A DNA stretch of 42,976 nt from NCBI GenBank assembly GCA_020442665.1, contig JAGRJP010000072.1:1-42976 (forward strand), in the 5' to 3' direction. Positions 35,815 to 42,976 of the stretch are shown one piece after another. The stretch is from Lysobacterales bacterium. Lineage in GTDB: Bacteria > Pseudomonadota > Gammaproteobacteria > Xanthomonadales > Marinicellaceae. The position numbers were made by a program, and so were the translations under genes. Numbering within the stretch: the stretch's first letter is position 1; each line of letters opens with the position of its first letter. Under the pieces are notes generated by a model, which worked only from the letters and a program-made list of their open reading frames with translations, was not told the origin of the DNA and did no database searches.

Positions 35815-36501
35815 CTATTGTCGAACCAAATGACCACCGCTGAGTTCATAGATTTTGTTCATCTTTGATGCCAAATGTTTATCGTGAGTGACAATAATCA
35901 TACCGTTATTCTGCTGTTTGTTTAGTTCTAGCATCAATTCCATAACTTCCGAAGCGGTGGATTCATCAAGGTTGCCTGTTGGTTCATCAGCTAACAAACA
36001 AGCCGGATTGGTTACTAAAGCCCGAGCAATTGCTGCTCTTTGTCGTTCTCCACCGGATAATTGTGCCGGACGATGAGTTAATCTGTCTTTTAATCCAACC
36101 TTGGTGAGCAATTGTTCTGCTTTAATACTTGCAGACTTTTTACTTTCTTTAGCAATAAGTAAAGGCATCATGACATTCTCCAATGCAGAAAATTCAGGAA
36201 GTAAATGATGAAACTGATAAACAAACCCTAAATATTGATTACGCAATAAACCTCGTTTTTTACTGTTTTGTTTTGAAAAATCATTCCCTTTGAGAATCAC
36301 ACTACCCGAAGTTGGGTTGTCCAAACCACCGAGCAATTGGAGTAACGTGCTTTTACCGGCTCCGGAGGCACCCATAATCGCTACGCTTTCGCCATGTTCA
36401 ATTTGAAAATCTATGCCATTTAGCACCGGAATTTCAGTATCACCGTCTTTAAAAATTTGATGAACACTATGACATTGTAAAATGATTTCTGAGTTATTCA
36501 T
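35815..36501 (-). CDS. lolD: Lipoprotein-releasing ABC transporter ATPase LolD
   Basis: LolD is the ATPase of the LolCDE machine that extracts mature lipoproteins from the inner membrane and hands them to LolA. The 228 residues contain Walker A GASGAGKST, the Q-loop in YQFHHLLPEFSALENVMMPL (LolD-typical), the signature LSGGERQRAAIARAL, Walker B LLADEPTGNLDE and the H-loop VTHD. It overlaps the permease gene by 8 nt, so the two are translated together. Confidence 0.97.
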   Translation of the reverse strand: MNNSEIILQCHSVHQIFKDGDTEIPVLNGIDFQIEHGESVAIMGASGAGKSTLLQLLGGLDNPTSGSVILKGNDFSKQNSKKRGLLRNQYLGFVYQFHHLLPEFSALENVMMPLLIAKESKKSASIKAEQLLTKVGLKDRLTHRPAQLSGGERQRAAIARALVTNPACLLADEPTGNLDESTASEVMELMLELNKQQNNGMIIVTHDKHLASKMNKIYELSGGHLVRQ

Positions 36502-37735
36502 ATCTCAATGCCTCCGCAGGTTGAATTCGACTCGCTCTCCATGCCGGGTAAATCGTCGCTAAAATTGTTAACGTAAAAGCAATCACAACAATAGATATGA
36601 CATCAGAACTATGAACATCTGCGGTTATATCACTGATGTAATACACATCCGAAGACATAAAATCCACTTCAAAAAAGCCTTCCAGCCATGAAATTATCGA
36701 GCTGACATTGAATGAAATCAAAAGCCCAAGTGCAGTTCCTATAATTGTACCAATAGCTCCTATCACCACACCCGCAATAATAAATATTCGGGTTACCTGC
36801 GAACCTGACATTCCCAATGTTCGTAAAATGGCAATGTCGCTGTTTTTTTCTGTCACCAGCATCACCATCGTAGATAAAATATTGAACGCCGCTACGGCAA
36901 TTATCATCGAAAGAATAATAAACATCACAACCCTTTCCTGCTGAGTCGCTTTATAGAAATTCGCATTTTCCTGAGTCCAGTCTCTGACTCGCAAGAAACC
37001 ACCGAGTTTTTCTTCAATCTCATAGGCTATCTTTGGTGCTTTCATCAAATCAGTTGTTTTGATGCGGATTCCTTCAATACCTCCATCGGTTTTTTCCAGA
37101 TTTTGAGCATCATTCAAATGAATTAAAGCCAATTTTGCATCATATTCATAAGCACCCATTTCAAAAATTCCAACAACGGTAAATCTTTTCAATCGGGGCA
37201 AAACACCAACTGCCGTGGTTTTAAATTGGGGAATGTAAACAACAACTTTTTCCCCGGGACCAGTTCCCAATTGTGCTGCTAAATCCACGCCTAAGATGAT
37301 ATTGTATTCACCGGAAATCAAATCCTCCATTGAACCATATTTCATCTTTTCGGCTAACTGAGTGACATTCTTTTCGTATTCAGGAGAAACGCCTTGCACC
37401 AATGCTCCTGTTGTTCGGTATCCCTGAATCATTGCCTCAGAAGCAACATATGGTGCAGCACTGACAACTCCGGGATTTTCTTCAGCAATTTTAATGGCAC
37501 TTTCCCAGTCTTGAATATAATCATGTCCGTATGCAGAAATCGTCGCATGTGCCACAGAGCCCAGCATTCTTTCCTTGAGTTCCTTATCAAAGCCATTCAT
37601 AACAGAAATTACAACAATCACTGTCATAACTCCAATGGCAATACCCGCCATTGAAATCAGCGAGATAAATGAAATGAAGTGATTCTTCCTCTTTGCCCGA
37701 GTGTACCTCAAGCCGATAAACAATGGTAAGTTCAT
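36494..37735 (-). CDS. Lipoprotein-releasing system permease LolC/E
   Basis: The 413-residue permease has the LolC/LolE family layout. One N-terminal transmembrane helix follows LFIGLRYTRAKRKNHFISFISLIS. A large periplasmic MacB-like domain spans about 45-270, and three C-terminal helices include an FtsX-type segment (VTEKNSDIAILRTLGMSGSQVTRIF). E. coli has separate LolC and LolE flanking LolD; here only one permease gene precedes lolD. It may form a homodimer (the LolF-type arrangement), or a second paralogue lies elsewhere. I leave the symbol blank because LolC and LolE cannot be told apart by eye. Confidence 0.93.
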   Translation of the reverse strand: MNLPLFIGLRYTRAKRKNHFISFISLISMAGIAIGVMTVIVVISVMNGFDKELKERMLGSVAHATISAYGHDYIQDWESAIKIAEENPGVVSAAPYVASEAMIQGYRTTGALVQGVSPEYEKNVTQLAEKMKYGSMEDLISGEYNIILGVDLAAQLGTGPGEKVVVYIPQFKTTAVGVLPRLKRFTVVGIFEMGAYEYDAKLALIHLNDAQNLEKTDGGIEGIRIKTTDLMKAPKIAYEIEEKLGGFLRVRDWTQENANFYKATQQERVVMFIILSMIIAVAAFNILSTMVMLVTEKNSDIAILRTLGMSGSQVTRIFIIAGVVIGAIGTIIGTALGLLISFNVSSIISWLEGFFEVDFMSSDVYYISDITADVHSSDVISIVVIAFTLTILATIYPAWRASRIQPAEALRYE

Positions 37736-37817
37736 TAAATGATGTTATTCCTTAAAAGTATTAAGCTCTGACAATTATTATTTAATCTCATTCGAATTAT
37801 ATTTTATAATCAGATTC

Positions 37818-39716
37818 ATGAGTAAAAAGATTCTACCATATCTTATCCTTTTTCTAATTGTCATCGGCTTTGCTTTTTCCTATTTTTATGCAAAAAAATC
37901 GGTTGCTATTCCAGCTGACTTTCACGCAACACAATACACAGGTGCTCAATCCTGCAAGGATTGCCATGAGGACAAGTTCGATTCCTGGAGAAAAACCTAT
38001 CACAGCACGATGACTCAGGAAGCCAATGATGAATCTGTCGTTGGTCATTTTGATGGCAAAAAATACACTTACTGGGGAATTACGGTTCAACCTTTTAAGA
38101 AAAATGGTAAATACTACTTTTCCTATTACGACCCGCAAACCAATCAACTCTTGAACACTCTTGAAATCAAAAGAACTGTTGGCTCAAGACGCTATCAACA
38201 ATATTTAGCTCAAACTGATAATACTGAAGGAAATTATTACCGTTTAGAACTTTTATGGCATATTGGCGATCAGCGTTGGGTTCATTTGAATGGAGCATTT
38301 CTTGGTAGTGACCATCAACGTTTTGATAATCATACAGCTTTATGGAATCAAAATTGTATCTTTTGCCACAACACCGGCATTCAACCTAACATGTTGAACT
38401 ATGATGAAATTTTACAAAACAGTAAACAAGGGCAAGCGCTAAATCTTAAAGTCAATTCAAGATTTCAATCTCATGTCAGTGATTTAGGAATTGGTTGTGA
38501 ATCCTGTCACGCAAATGGTGAAGAACACGTCAGGTTAAGTCAAAATCCAATACGAAAATATTATCTCCACTTTAGTGATGATAGTGATTTAAGCATTGTT
38601 CATCCTGAAAAAGTTTCTGCTCAGAAATCCATGGATATTTGCGGACAATGTCATGGTCAAAGAACACCCAAGACTTTCGACATGGCAAAAACATGGATGG
38701 AAACCGGACCAACTTATCGTCCGGGCGATAGTTTACAAGATCATGTCAATCCTGTTTGGCAAAGTTCAAAAATTAACAATGTTCAAAGTGATATTTTCAG
38801 TTTACGCTTCTGGAAAGACGGCACTCCTCGTTTATCAGCTTATGAGTATCAAGGTTTATTACAATCCCAATGTCACACAAAAGCCGATTTAACATGTAAT
38901 GATTGTCACTCCATGCATGAGGGCAACCCTGAAGGTATGATAAAAAATGAAAACCTTACGAATAAACCATGTCTGCAATGTCATCAAAATTACGCTCAGA
39001 ATATTTCTGCACACACCAAACATGAAGAAAATTCTGATGGTAGTTTATGCTACAACTGTCACATGCCGAAAATTGTTTATGGTTTAATGGACTTTCACCG
39101 GAGTCATAAAATTGAATCTCCAAATCCTTCAAACGAGTTCGCTATTGACAAACCCAATGCATGCGCTGCTTGTCACGTTGATAAAACGGATACTTGGATT
39201 ACAGATAAACAACAAGAGTTATGGCAAAATAGTGAGGTTACAGATTTCTCACACAATAACATGATTCAGACAATTTATAAACTTCATTCCGGCGATCCGG
39301 CTGAACGAGGAATTGCAGCAAAAAACATGAGTTATCAATCTGAAATATTACATGTGAATGAGAAGTATTTTATGATTCCGCATCTATTGTTTGCAATGGA
39401 AGACAGTTATCCGGCTATCCGACGTTTTTCTCATCAAACTTTGATGTCAATCGTTTCACAATTAGCTATAGAATCACAGGAATTTTCGGATTTTGTAAAC
39501 ATTATCAAGGAATTTGATTTTATTGAAAACAACTCCAAACGAAGTGAATTGTCCGTCGATTACTGGAGTTATTATAATTCAATTGATAAAAGCCAGTGGC
39601 AAACTCCTCCTGAGGGAGCTTTGCTTGATAGTGAGTACCAACTTAAAATTGACGAAATCATCAAGTTGAGAGAACTGGCACTTGCACAAAACAAGCAGAT
39701 TGATATTGGAGAATAA
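37818..39716 (+). CDS. Membrane-anchored eight-haem c-type cytochrome
   Basis: The 632-residue protein has an uncleaved-looking N-terminal membrane anchor (about 5-24). Eight CxxCH haem sites follow: residues 46, 180, 227, 275, 360, 385, 411 and 449. Haem attachment therefore occurs in the periplasm. The spacing and context (TGAQSCKDCHEDKFDSW, GCESCHANGEEHV, LTCNDCHSMHEG, SLCYNCHMP) resemble cytochrome c554/octahaem-type families. After the haem region a helical segment of about 160 residues (GDPAERGIAAKNMSYQSEI ... AIRRFSHQTLMSI) looks HEAT- or TPR-like. A role as a periplasmic electron carrier or oxidoreductase is inferred; no partner genes adjoin it. It is divergent from lolC/E and convergent with the CheW gene. 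Confidence 0.92.
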   Translation: MSKKILPYLILFLIVIGFAFSYFYAKKSVAIPADFHATQYTGAQSCKDCHEDKFDSWRKTYHSTMTQEANDESVVGHFDGKKYTYWGITVQPFKKNGKYYFSYYDPQTNQLLNTLEIKRTVGSRRYQQYLAQTDNTEGNYYRLELLWHIGDQRWVHLNGAFLGSDHQRFDNHTALWNQNCIFCHNTGIQPNMLNYDEILQNSKQGQALNLKVNSRFQSHVSDLGIGCESCHANGEEHVRLSQNPIRKYYLHFSDDSDLSIVHPEKVSAQKSMDICGQCHGQRTPKTFDMAKTWMETGPTYRPGDSLQDHVNPVWQSSKINNVQSDIFSLRFWKDGTPRLSAYEYQGLLQSQCHTKADLTCNDCHSMHEGNPEGMIKNENLTNKPCLQCHQNYAQNISAHTKHEENSDGSLCYNCHMPKIVYGLMDFHRSHKIESPNPSNEFAIDKPNACAACHVDKTDTWITDKQQELWQNSEVTDFSHNNMIQTIYKLHSGDPAERGIAAKNMSYQSEILHVNEKYFMIPHLLFAMEDSYPAIRRFSHQTLMSIVSQLAIESQEFSDFVNIIKEFDFIENNSKRSELSVDYWSYYNSIDKSQWQTPPEGALLDSEYQLKIDEIIKLRELALAQNKQIDIGE

Positions 39717-39737
39717 TTTCTCTAATTGGTTTTTATT

Positions 39738-40190
39738 TTAGATCGACTCTGCCAAAACATATTCGATGAATTTAATGTTCGGGATTTCTGACATTTCATC
39801 CTGAACAGTTACCATTGAAGCGATGGCATTGCTAATGTCCGAATCGACTTCATGAACCTGTAAGTCACCTTGAGTAATCAGTTGCAGTCTTGGAACACCT
39901 TCCACAAGCAAAGCAAAATATGGAATTTTTTCATTGTCTCCAAGAGCTTTAACGACGACAACCCGCCCTGTTTTATCACGTTTGGCAGTTCCGCCTGTTG
40001 ATAATGAGTTGTAACACAGAACTGGAACATCATAACCACGCCAGTCAATTTTACCTGACAACCAATCCGGAGCATTATCAATTGATTGCAAATCCGTATA
40101 AGTTACTACCTCTGCAATAATCGCATTCGGCAGCAAAACTCTTTTTTCTGTAGTTACAGGAATCATAATTCCGCGGATTTCATTTGACAT
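39738..40190 (-). CDS. CheW-like coupling protein (ChpC-like)
   Basis: A single CheW domain of 150 residues (IRGIMIPVTTEKRVLLPNAIIAEVV ... APDWLSGKIDWRGYDVPVLCYNSL). CheW domains couple chemoreceptors to CheA-type kinases. It starts 2 nt after the stop of the hybrid kinase gene and is co-transcribed with it. In Pseudomonas the Chp gene set ends chpA-chpB-chpC, with ChpC a CheW-like protein, so ChpC is the likely equivalent. A role in type IV pilus twitching or surface sensing follows from the family, not from sequence here. Confidence 0.88.
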   Translation of the reverse strand: MSNEIRGIMIPVTTEKRVLLPNAIIAEVVTYTDLQSIDNAPDWLSGKIDWRGYDVPVLCYNSLSTGGTAKRDKTGRVVVVKALGDNEKIPYFALLVEGVPRLQLITQGDLQVHEVDSDISNAIASMVTVQDEMSEIPNIKFIEYVLAESI

Positions 40191-40192
40191 GA

Positions 40193-42976
40193 TTATTCTC
40201 TATCTTTAATAAGTTCTTTGATGTTTTCCAATAACTCTGCTTCTTGATACGGTTTACCTAAATAACGATCCACACCCAAGTCCATTGCTCTCTGTCTATG
40301 CTTCTCACCTGTTCTGGAAGTAATCATAATAATTGGAACATTGGCATACTTTTGCTCTTTTTTCATCTCAATTGCCAACTCGTAACCGTCCATTCTTGGC
40401 ATCTCAATATCTAACAGCATCACATCGGGCACGGCTTCTTTCAGTTTATCCAAAGCATCCAAACCATCTTTAGCGGTTACAACATCGTACTCATTTCTTC
40501 GAAGTATCCTTTCTCCAACTTTTCTCATGGTAATTGAGTCGTCAACAATCATGACTAATGGATCTTTCTCAATTTCTTCCTGAATCGCAACTTGAACCGT
40601 ATCATCAAGAGATTCCAGTTTTCTCATGTAAGCTCTTGCCAGAGGAATAATATCCAAAATCAGAACGACATTACCATCTCCAAGCACTGTGGCGCCATAA
40701 ATCCCGGGAACACTGGAAATTTGCGAACCCACAGATTTCACAACGATTTCGCGAGAACCTAAAATTCTATCAACACGAAGTGCCACACCATTTTCACCGG
40801 AACGTATCATCACCAATGGAATCTGATTGTTTTCAATCACAACTTCAGAATCAATGTCCAATAATTTATTCAACTCATGAATTTGATATTCTTCATTTGC
40901 ATACTCGTAAACAAAGTCTTGATTCTTCACTTTTTCTTGATAATCAGCGTAAGACATCCGAATAATTCCTTCCAAACCGGATACAGGAATCGCATAAACT
41001 GTTTCAGCAATTTCTACTAACAATGCAGCAGAAAGTGCCAATGTGTATGGCAATCGGATATTGAATCGCGTTCCCTTACCCGGCTCAGAGTAAATATCCA
41101 AACTTCCACCCAGCAAGTTTATCTGGTTACTGACAACGTCCATACCAACTCCACGTCCTGCGAGTTTGGAAACCTCATCGACTGTTGAAAATCCACTATT
41201 AAGAATTAATCGATCAATATTTGTATCGGAAATCAGAGCATCTTTTTTCAAAATACCTCTTTCTATCGCAATTTCTTTTACTCTCTTACGATTAATTCCC
41301 GCACCATCGTCCGCAACACTGATAACCACCTCGGTCGCTTCACGACGCACGTCAATATTGACAGAACCTTGTTTTGGTTTATCAACAGCTTCACGATCTT
41401 TCTCAATACCATGTGCTAAAGAGTTTCTCAACATGTGTTCCAAAGGTGCAATCACACCTTCCAGAACCGTTTTGTCCATTTCATCATCGGCACCGCGAAC
41501 ATCTAGCTTAACTTGCTTGTTCAATTCGTTTGCGGTTGTTCTTACCAAACGTCTCAAGCGTGGAACAATGGAGTTAAAGGAAACCAATCGAGTTTCCATC
41601 AAACCTTCTTGCAGTTCCGTATTTACCCGAGATTGTTGTGTTAATAAAGAGTCAGAAGTTCTGGCAACATCATCAAGATAACTGTGAATACTTGATAAAT
41701 CCGATACCGACTCCACAAGCGATCTTGACAATTGTTGTAATTGTGAGAATCTGTCCATTTCCAATGGATCAAAATCTTCTTCATCCGATTCCGAATGGAA
41801 GGTCGAAATAATTTGCGCTTCGGTTTCAGCATCCAGTTTTCTTAATTGCTCACGAATCCTGGCAACTGTGTTACCCAACTCTGATAAGTTAACCCGGAAA
41901 GATCCAATTTCCTGCTCAAGACGAGATCGATAGATACTCACCTCACCGGCATAATTCACCAAATTATCAAGGAGTTCAGAGTTTACCTTAATTTGGTTTC
42001 CGGACAGCACGTTGGATTTTTTCTTAGTTGATGTTTCTTCTTTGTCTGTATCGTCTTCTGAATCAACAGATTTTGAGATTGTCGGATCAATGTCCAAATC
42101 TGCAAAGTGAGACTGGTCGAATTTCGACTCCTCAGGAATTGCAGCTTCTTTCCCACCAATCAGTGATTTAACTTTTTCAACGATATGAGAAATATCAGAA
42201 CTTTGTCCATAATCTTTCTCACCTTTCATTTTATTTAGCAGGTCGAAAGACTCTTGAACGGTTGTTAATGCTCTACTATCAATACTCCGTCCTTCTTCAC
42301 TGACTTTCTCCAGCAAGGATTCAAGAACATGGCTCAACTCACCAATATTTTCCAATCCCGCCATTCTTGCACCACCTTTTAATGTGTGCAAATCACGTTG
42401 CAAGGCGAGAATCGAGGTTATATCATCCGGATTTTCTTCGAGTTCAGTAAGTAAATGCTCTGTCCTATCTAATATGTCGTCAGCTTCTTCCTTGAAGATT
42501 TCAAGTAACTCTTCATCGAACTCATCCACATCATCAGATGACTCTTCTTTACTTTCGTAGCTGGATGAAATGACTTCTCTGTATTTTGGCTCTTCAACAG
42601 TCTTAATTTCATCACCAAAATCGACTGAGCTTAAATCAATTACCTCATCGACTTCTGCGATGTCCTCAAACTCTAAAACTTCTACTTCATCTTCCTCGTT
42701 TTCAAGTTCGTCTTGCTCCATCAAGTCTTCCTGAACCCTAATGTCTTTTAATGTAAATTCTCTTAACTCAGGCACTTCTTCTGAATCTTCTTCTGAATCT
42801 TCTTCTAAATCTTCTTCTAAATCTTCTTCTGAATCTTCTTCTGAATCTTCTTCTGAATCTTCTTCTGAATCTTCTTCTGAATCTTCTTCTGAATCTTCTT
42901 CTGAGTCTTCTTCTGAGTCTTCTTCTGAGTCTTCTTCTGAGTCTTCTTCTGAATCTTCTTCTGAGTCTTCTTCTGA
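40193..42976 (-). CDS. ChpA/PilL-type hybrid chemosensory histidine kinase (5' end missing)
   Basis: This is the C-terminal part of a large CheA-like kinase. The frame stays open to the right edge, so the GTG at 42775 is not the true start. From the edge inward: an acidic tandem repeat (EEDS units, 67 residues), an acidic stretch, one HPt domain with phospho-accepting histidine in LHTLKGGARMAG, and a dimerisation helix region. These are followed by the HATPase domain (EHMLRNSLAHGIE, ADDGAGINRKRV, GRGVGMDVV), a CheW domain and a C-terminal receiver (VDDSITMRK ... LLDIEMPRMDGYE ... KPY). ChpA proteins carry several HPt/TPt modules upstream, so more probably lie outside the window. Together with the downstream CheW gene it suggests control of type IV pili. 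Confidence 0.95.
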   Translation of the reverse strand, partial: SEEDSEEDSEEDSEEDSEEDSEEDSEEDSEEDSEEDSEEDSEEDSEEDSEEDLEEDLEEDSEEDSEEVPELREFTLKDIRVQEDLMEQDELENEEDEVEVLEFEDIAEVDEVIDLSSVDFGDEIKTVEEPKYREVISSSYESKEESSDDVDEFDEELLEIFKEEADDILDRTEHLLTELEENPDDITSILALQRDLHTLKGGARMAGLENIGELSHVLESLLEKVSEEGRSIDSRALTTVQESFDLLNKMKGEKDYGQSSDISHIVEKVKSLIGGKEAAIPEESKFDQSHFADLDIDPTISKSVDSEDDTDKEETSTKKKSNVLSGNQIKVNSELLDNLVNYAGEVSIYRSRLEQEIGSFRVNLSELGNTVARIREQLRKLDAETEAQIISTFHSESDEEDFDPLEMDRFSQLQQLSRSLVESVSDLSSIHSYLDDVARTSDSLLTQQSRVNTELQEGLMETRLVSFNSIVPRLRRLVRTTANELNKQVKLDVRGADDEMDKTVLEGVIAPLEHMLRNSLAHGIEKDREAVDKPKQGSVNIDVRREATEVVISVADDGAGINRKRVKEIAIERGILKKDALISDTNIDRLILNSGFSTVDEVSKLAGRGVGMDVVSNQINLLGGSLDIYSEPGKGTRFNIRLPYTLALSAALLVEIAETVYAIPVSGLEGIIRMSYADYQEKVKNQDFVYEYANEEYQIHELNKLLDIDSEVVIENNQIPLVMIRSGENGVALRVDRILGSREIVVKSVGSQISSVPGIYGATVLGDGNVVLILDIIPLARAYMRKLESLDDTVQVAIQEEIEKDPLVMIVDDSITMRKVGERILRRNEYDVVTAKDGLDALDKLKEAVPDVMLLDIEMPRMDGYELAIEMKKEQKYANVPIIMITSRTGEKHRQRAMDLGVDRYLGKPYQEAELLENIKELIKDRE
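42776..42976. repeat. 12-bp tandem repeat encoding (EEDS)n
   Basis: About 17 units of a 12-bp repeat (plus strand consensus tcttcttctgaa) run to the window edge. On the minus strand each unit reads GAA GAA GAT TCA (E-E-D-S). Two units have TTA (L) instead of TCA, and several use GAC for GAT, a silent change. Because the unit is 12 bp, copy-number changes keep the kinase in frame. Confidence 0.95.

Noticed and set aside
38866-38876. A ninth haem site at QSQCH in the cytochrome
   Set aside because: The first cysteine of CxxCH is absent, so it is not a standard haem c attachment site.
41166-41681. Long plus-strand open frame opposite the ChpA-like kinase
   Set aside because: It has no recognisable motifs and mirrors the conserved HATPase coding region; it is a shadow frame.
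42776-42976. CRISPR array or intergenic satellite at the right edge
   Set aside because: Units are 12 bp with no spacers and are read in frame with the kinase.

Overview
The window reads as chromosomal DNA of an AT-rich Gram-negative bacterium. It has an LpxC/LpxB lipid A pathway, Lol lipoprotein export, a proteobacterial division and cell-wall (dcw) cluster, and a ChpA-type chemosensory kinase. Low GC, Xanthomonadales-like family content (TPR-bearing Ser/Thr kinases, secreted proteins ending in an IFxDxFE-like tail) and a dcw cluster without murD suggest a marine gammaproteobacterium near Marinicella or the Xanthomonadales. That placement is inference, not a database result.

Positions 1-16410 hold an almost gapless minus-strand dcw operon in the order mraZ-rsmH-ftsL-ftsI-murE-murF-mraY-ftsW-murG-murC-ddlB-ftsQ-ftsA-ftsZ-lpxC. 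Most junctions overlap (ATGA, TAATG or 8-nt overlaps). It starts at a clear promoter plus a phased MraZ box and ends at a bidirectional hairpin terminator. murD is absent from its usual place between mraY and ftsW. lpxC has its own good promoter and a cluster of palindromes upstream of it.

Positions 16585-21028, plus strand, hold lpxB (with no canonical start codon in frame), rnhB, a 781-residue secreted repeat protein and a translationally coupled 84-residue secreted protein. Positions 21100-22807 carry a peroxiredoxin and a BigR-operon-type persulfide dioxygenase behind a promoter overlapped by a perfect palindrome, which looks like a sulfur or peroxide defence unit. Positions 22964-25927 encode a large periplasmic VIT/DUF2135 protein.

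Positions 26017-27562 (minus) hold a small predicted lipoprotein, a zinc-ribbon protein and a PduO-type cobalamin adenosyltransferase. The 3' end of the adenosyltransferase gene is duplicated on the far side of the zinc-ribbon gene, a scar of insertion. Positions 27640-30545 (plus) hold gcvT-gcvH-gcvPA of the glycine cleavage system, without gcvPB. Positions 30664-33516 hold a free-standing winged-helix protein and a membrane Ser/Thr kinase with a TPR tail.

Positions 33517-37735 (minus) hold lolC/E-lolD-comEC. Positions 37818-39716 (plus) encode an eight-haem membrane-anchored cytochrome. Positions 39738-42976 (minus) hold a ChpC-like CheW protein and the C-terminal part of a ChpA/PilL hybrid kinase. 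Its gene runs off the right edge through a 12-bp tandem repeat encoding an acidic linker. No tRNA, rRNA, insertion sequence or CRISPR array was seen, and no gene-free stretch exceeds about 300 bases.
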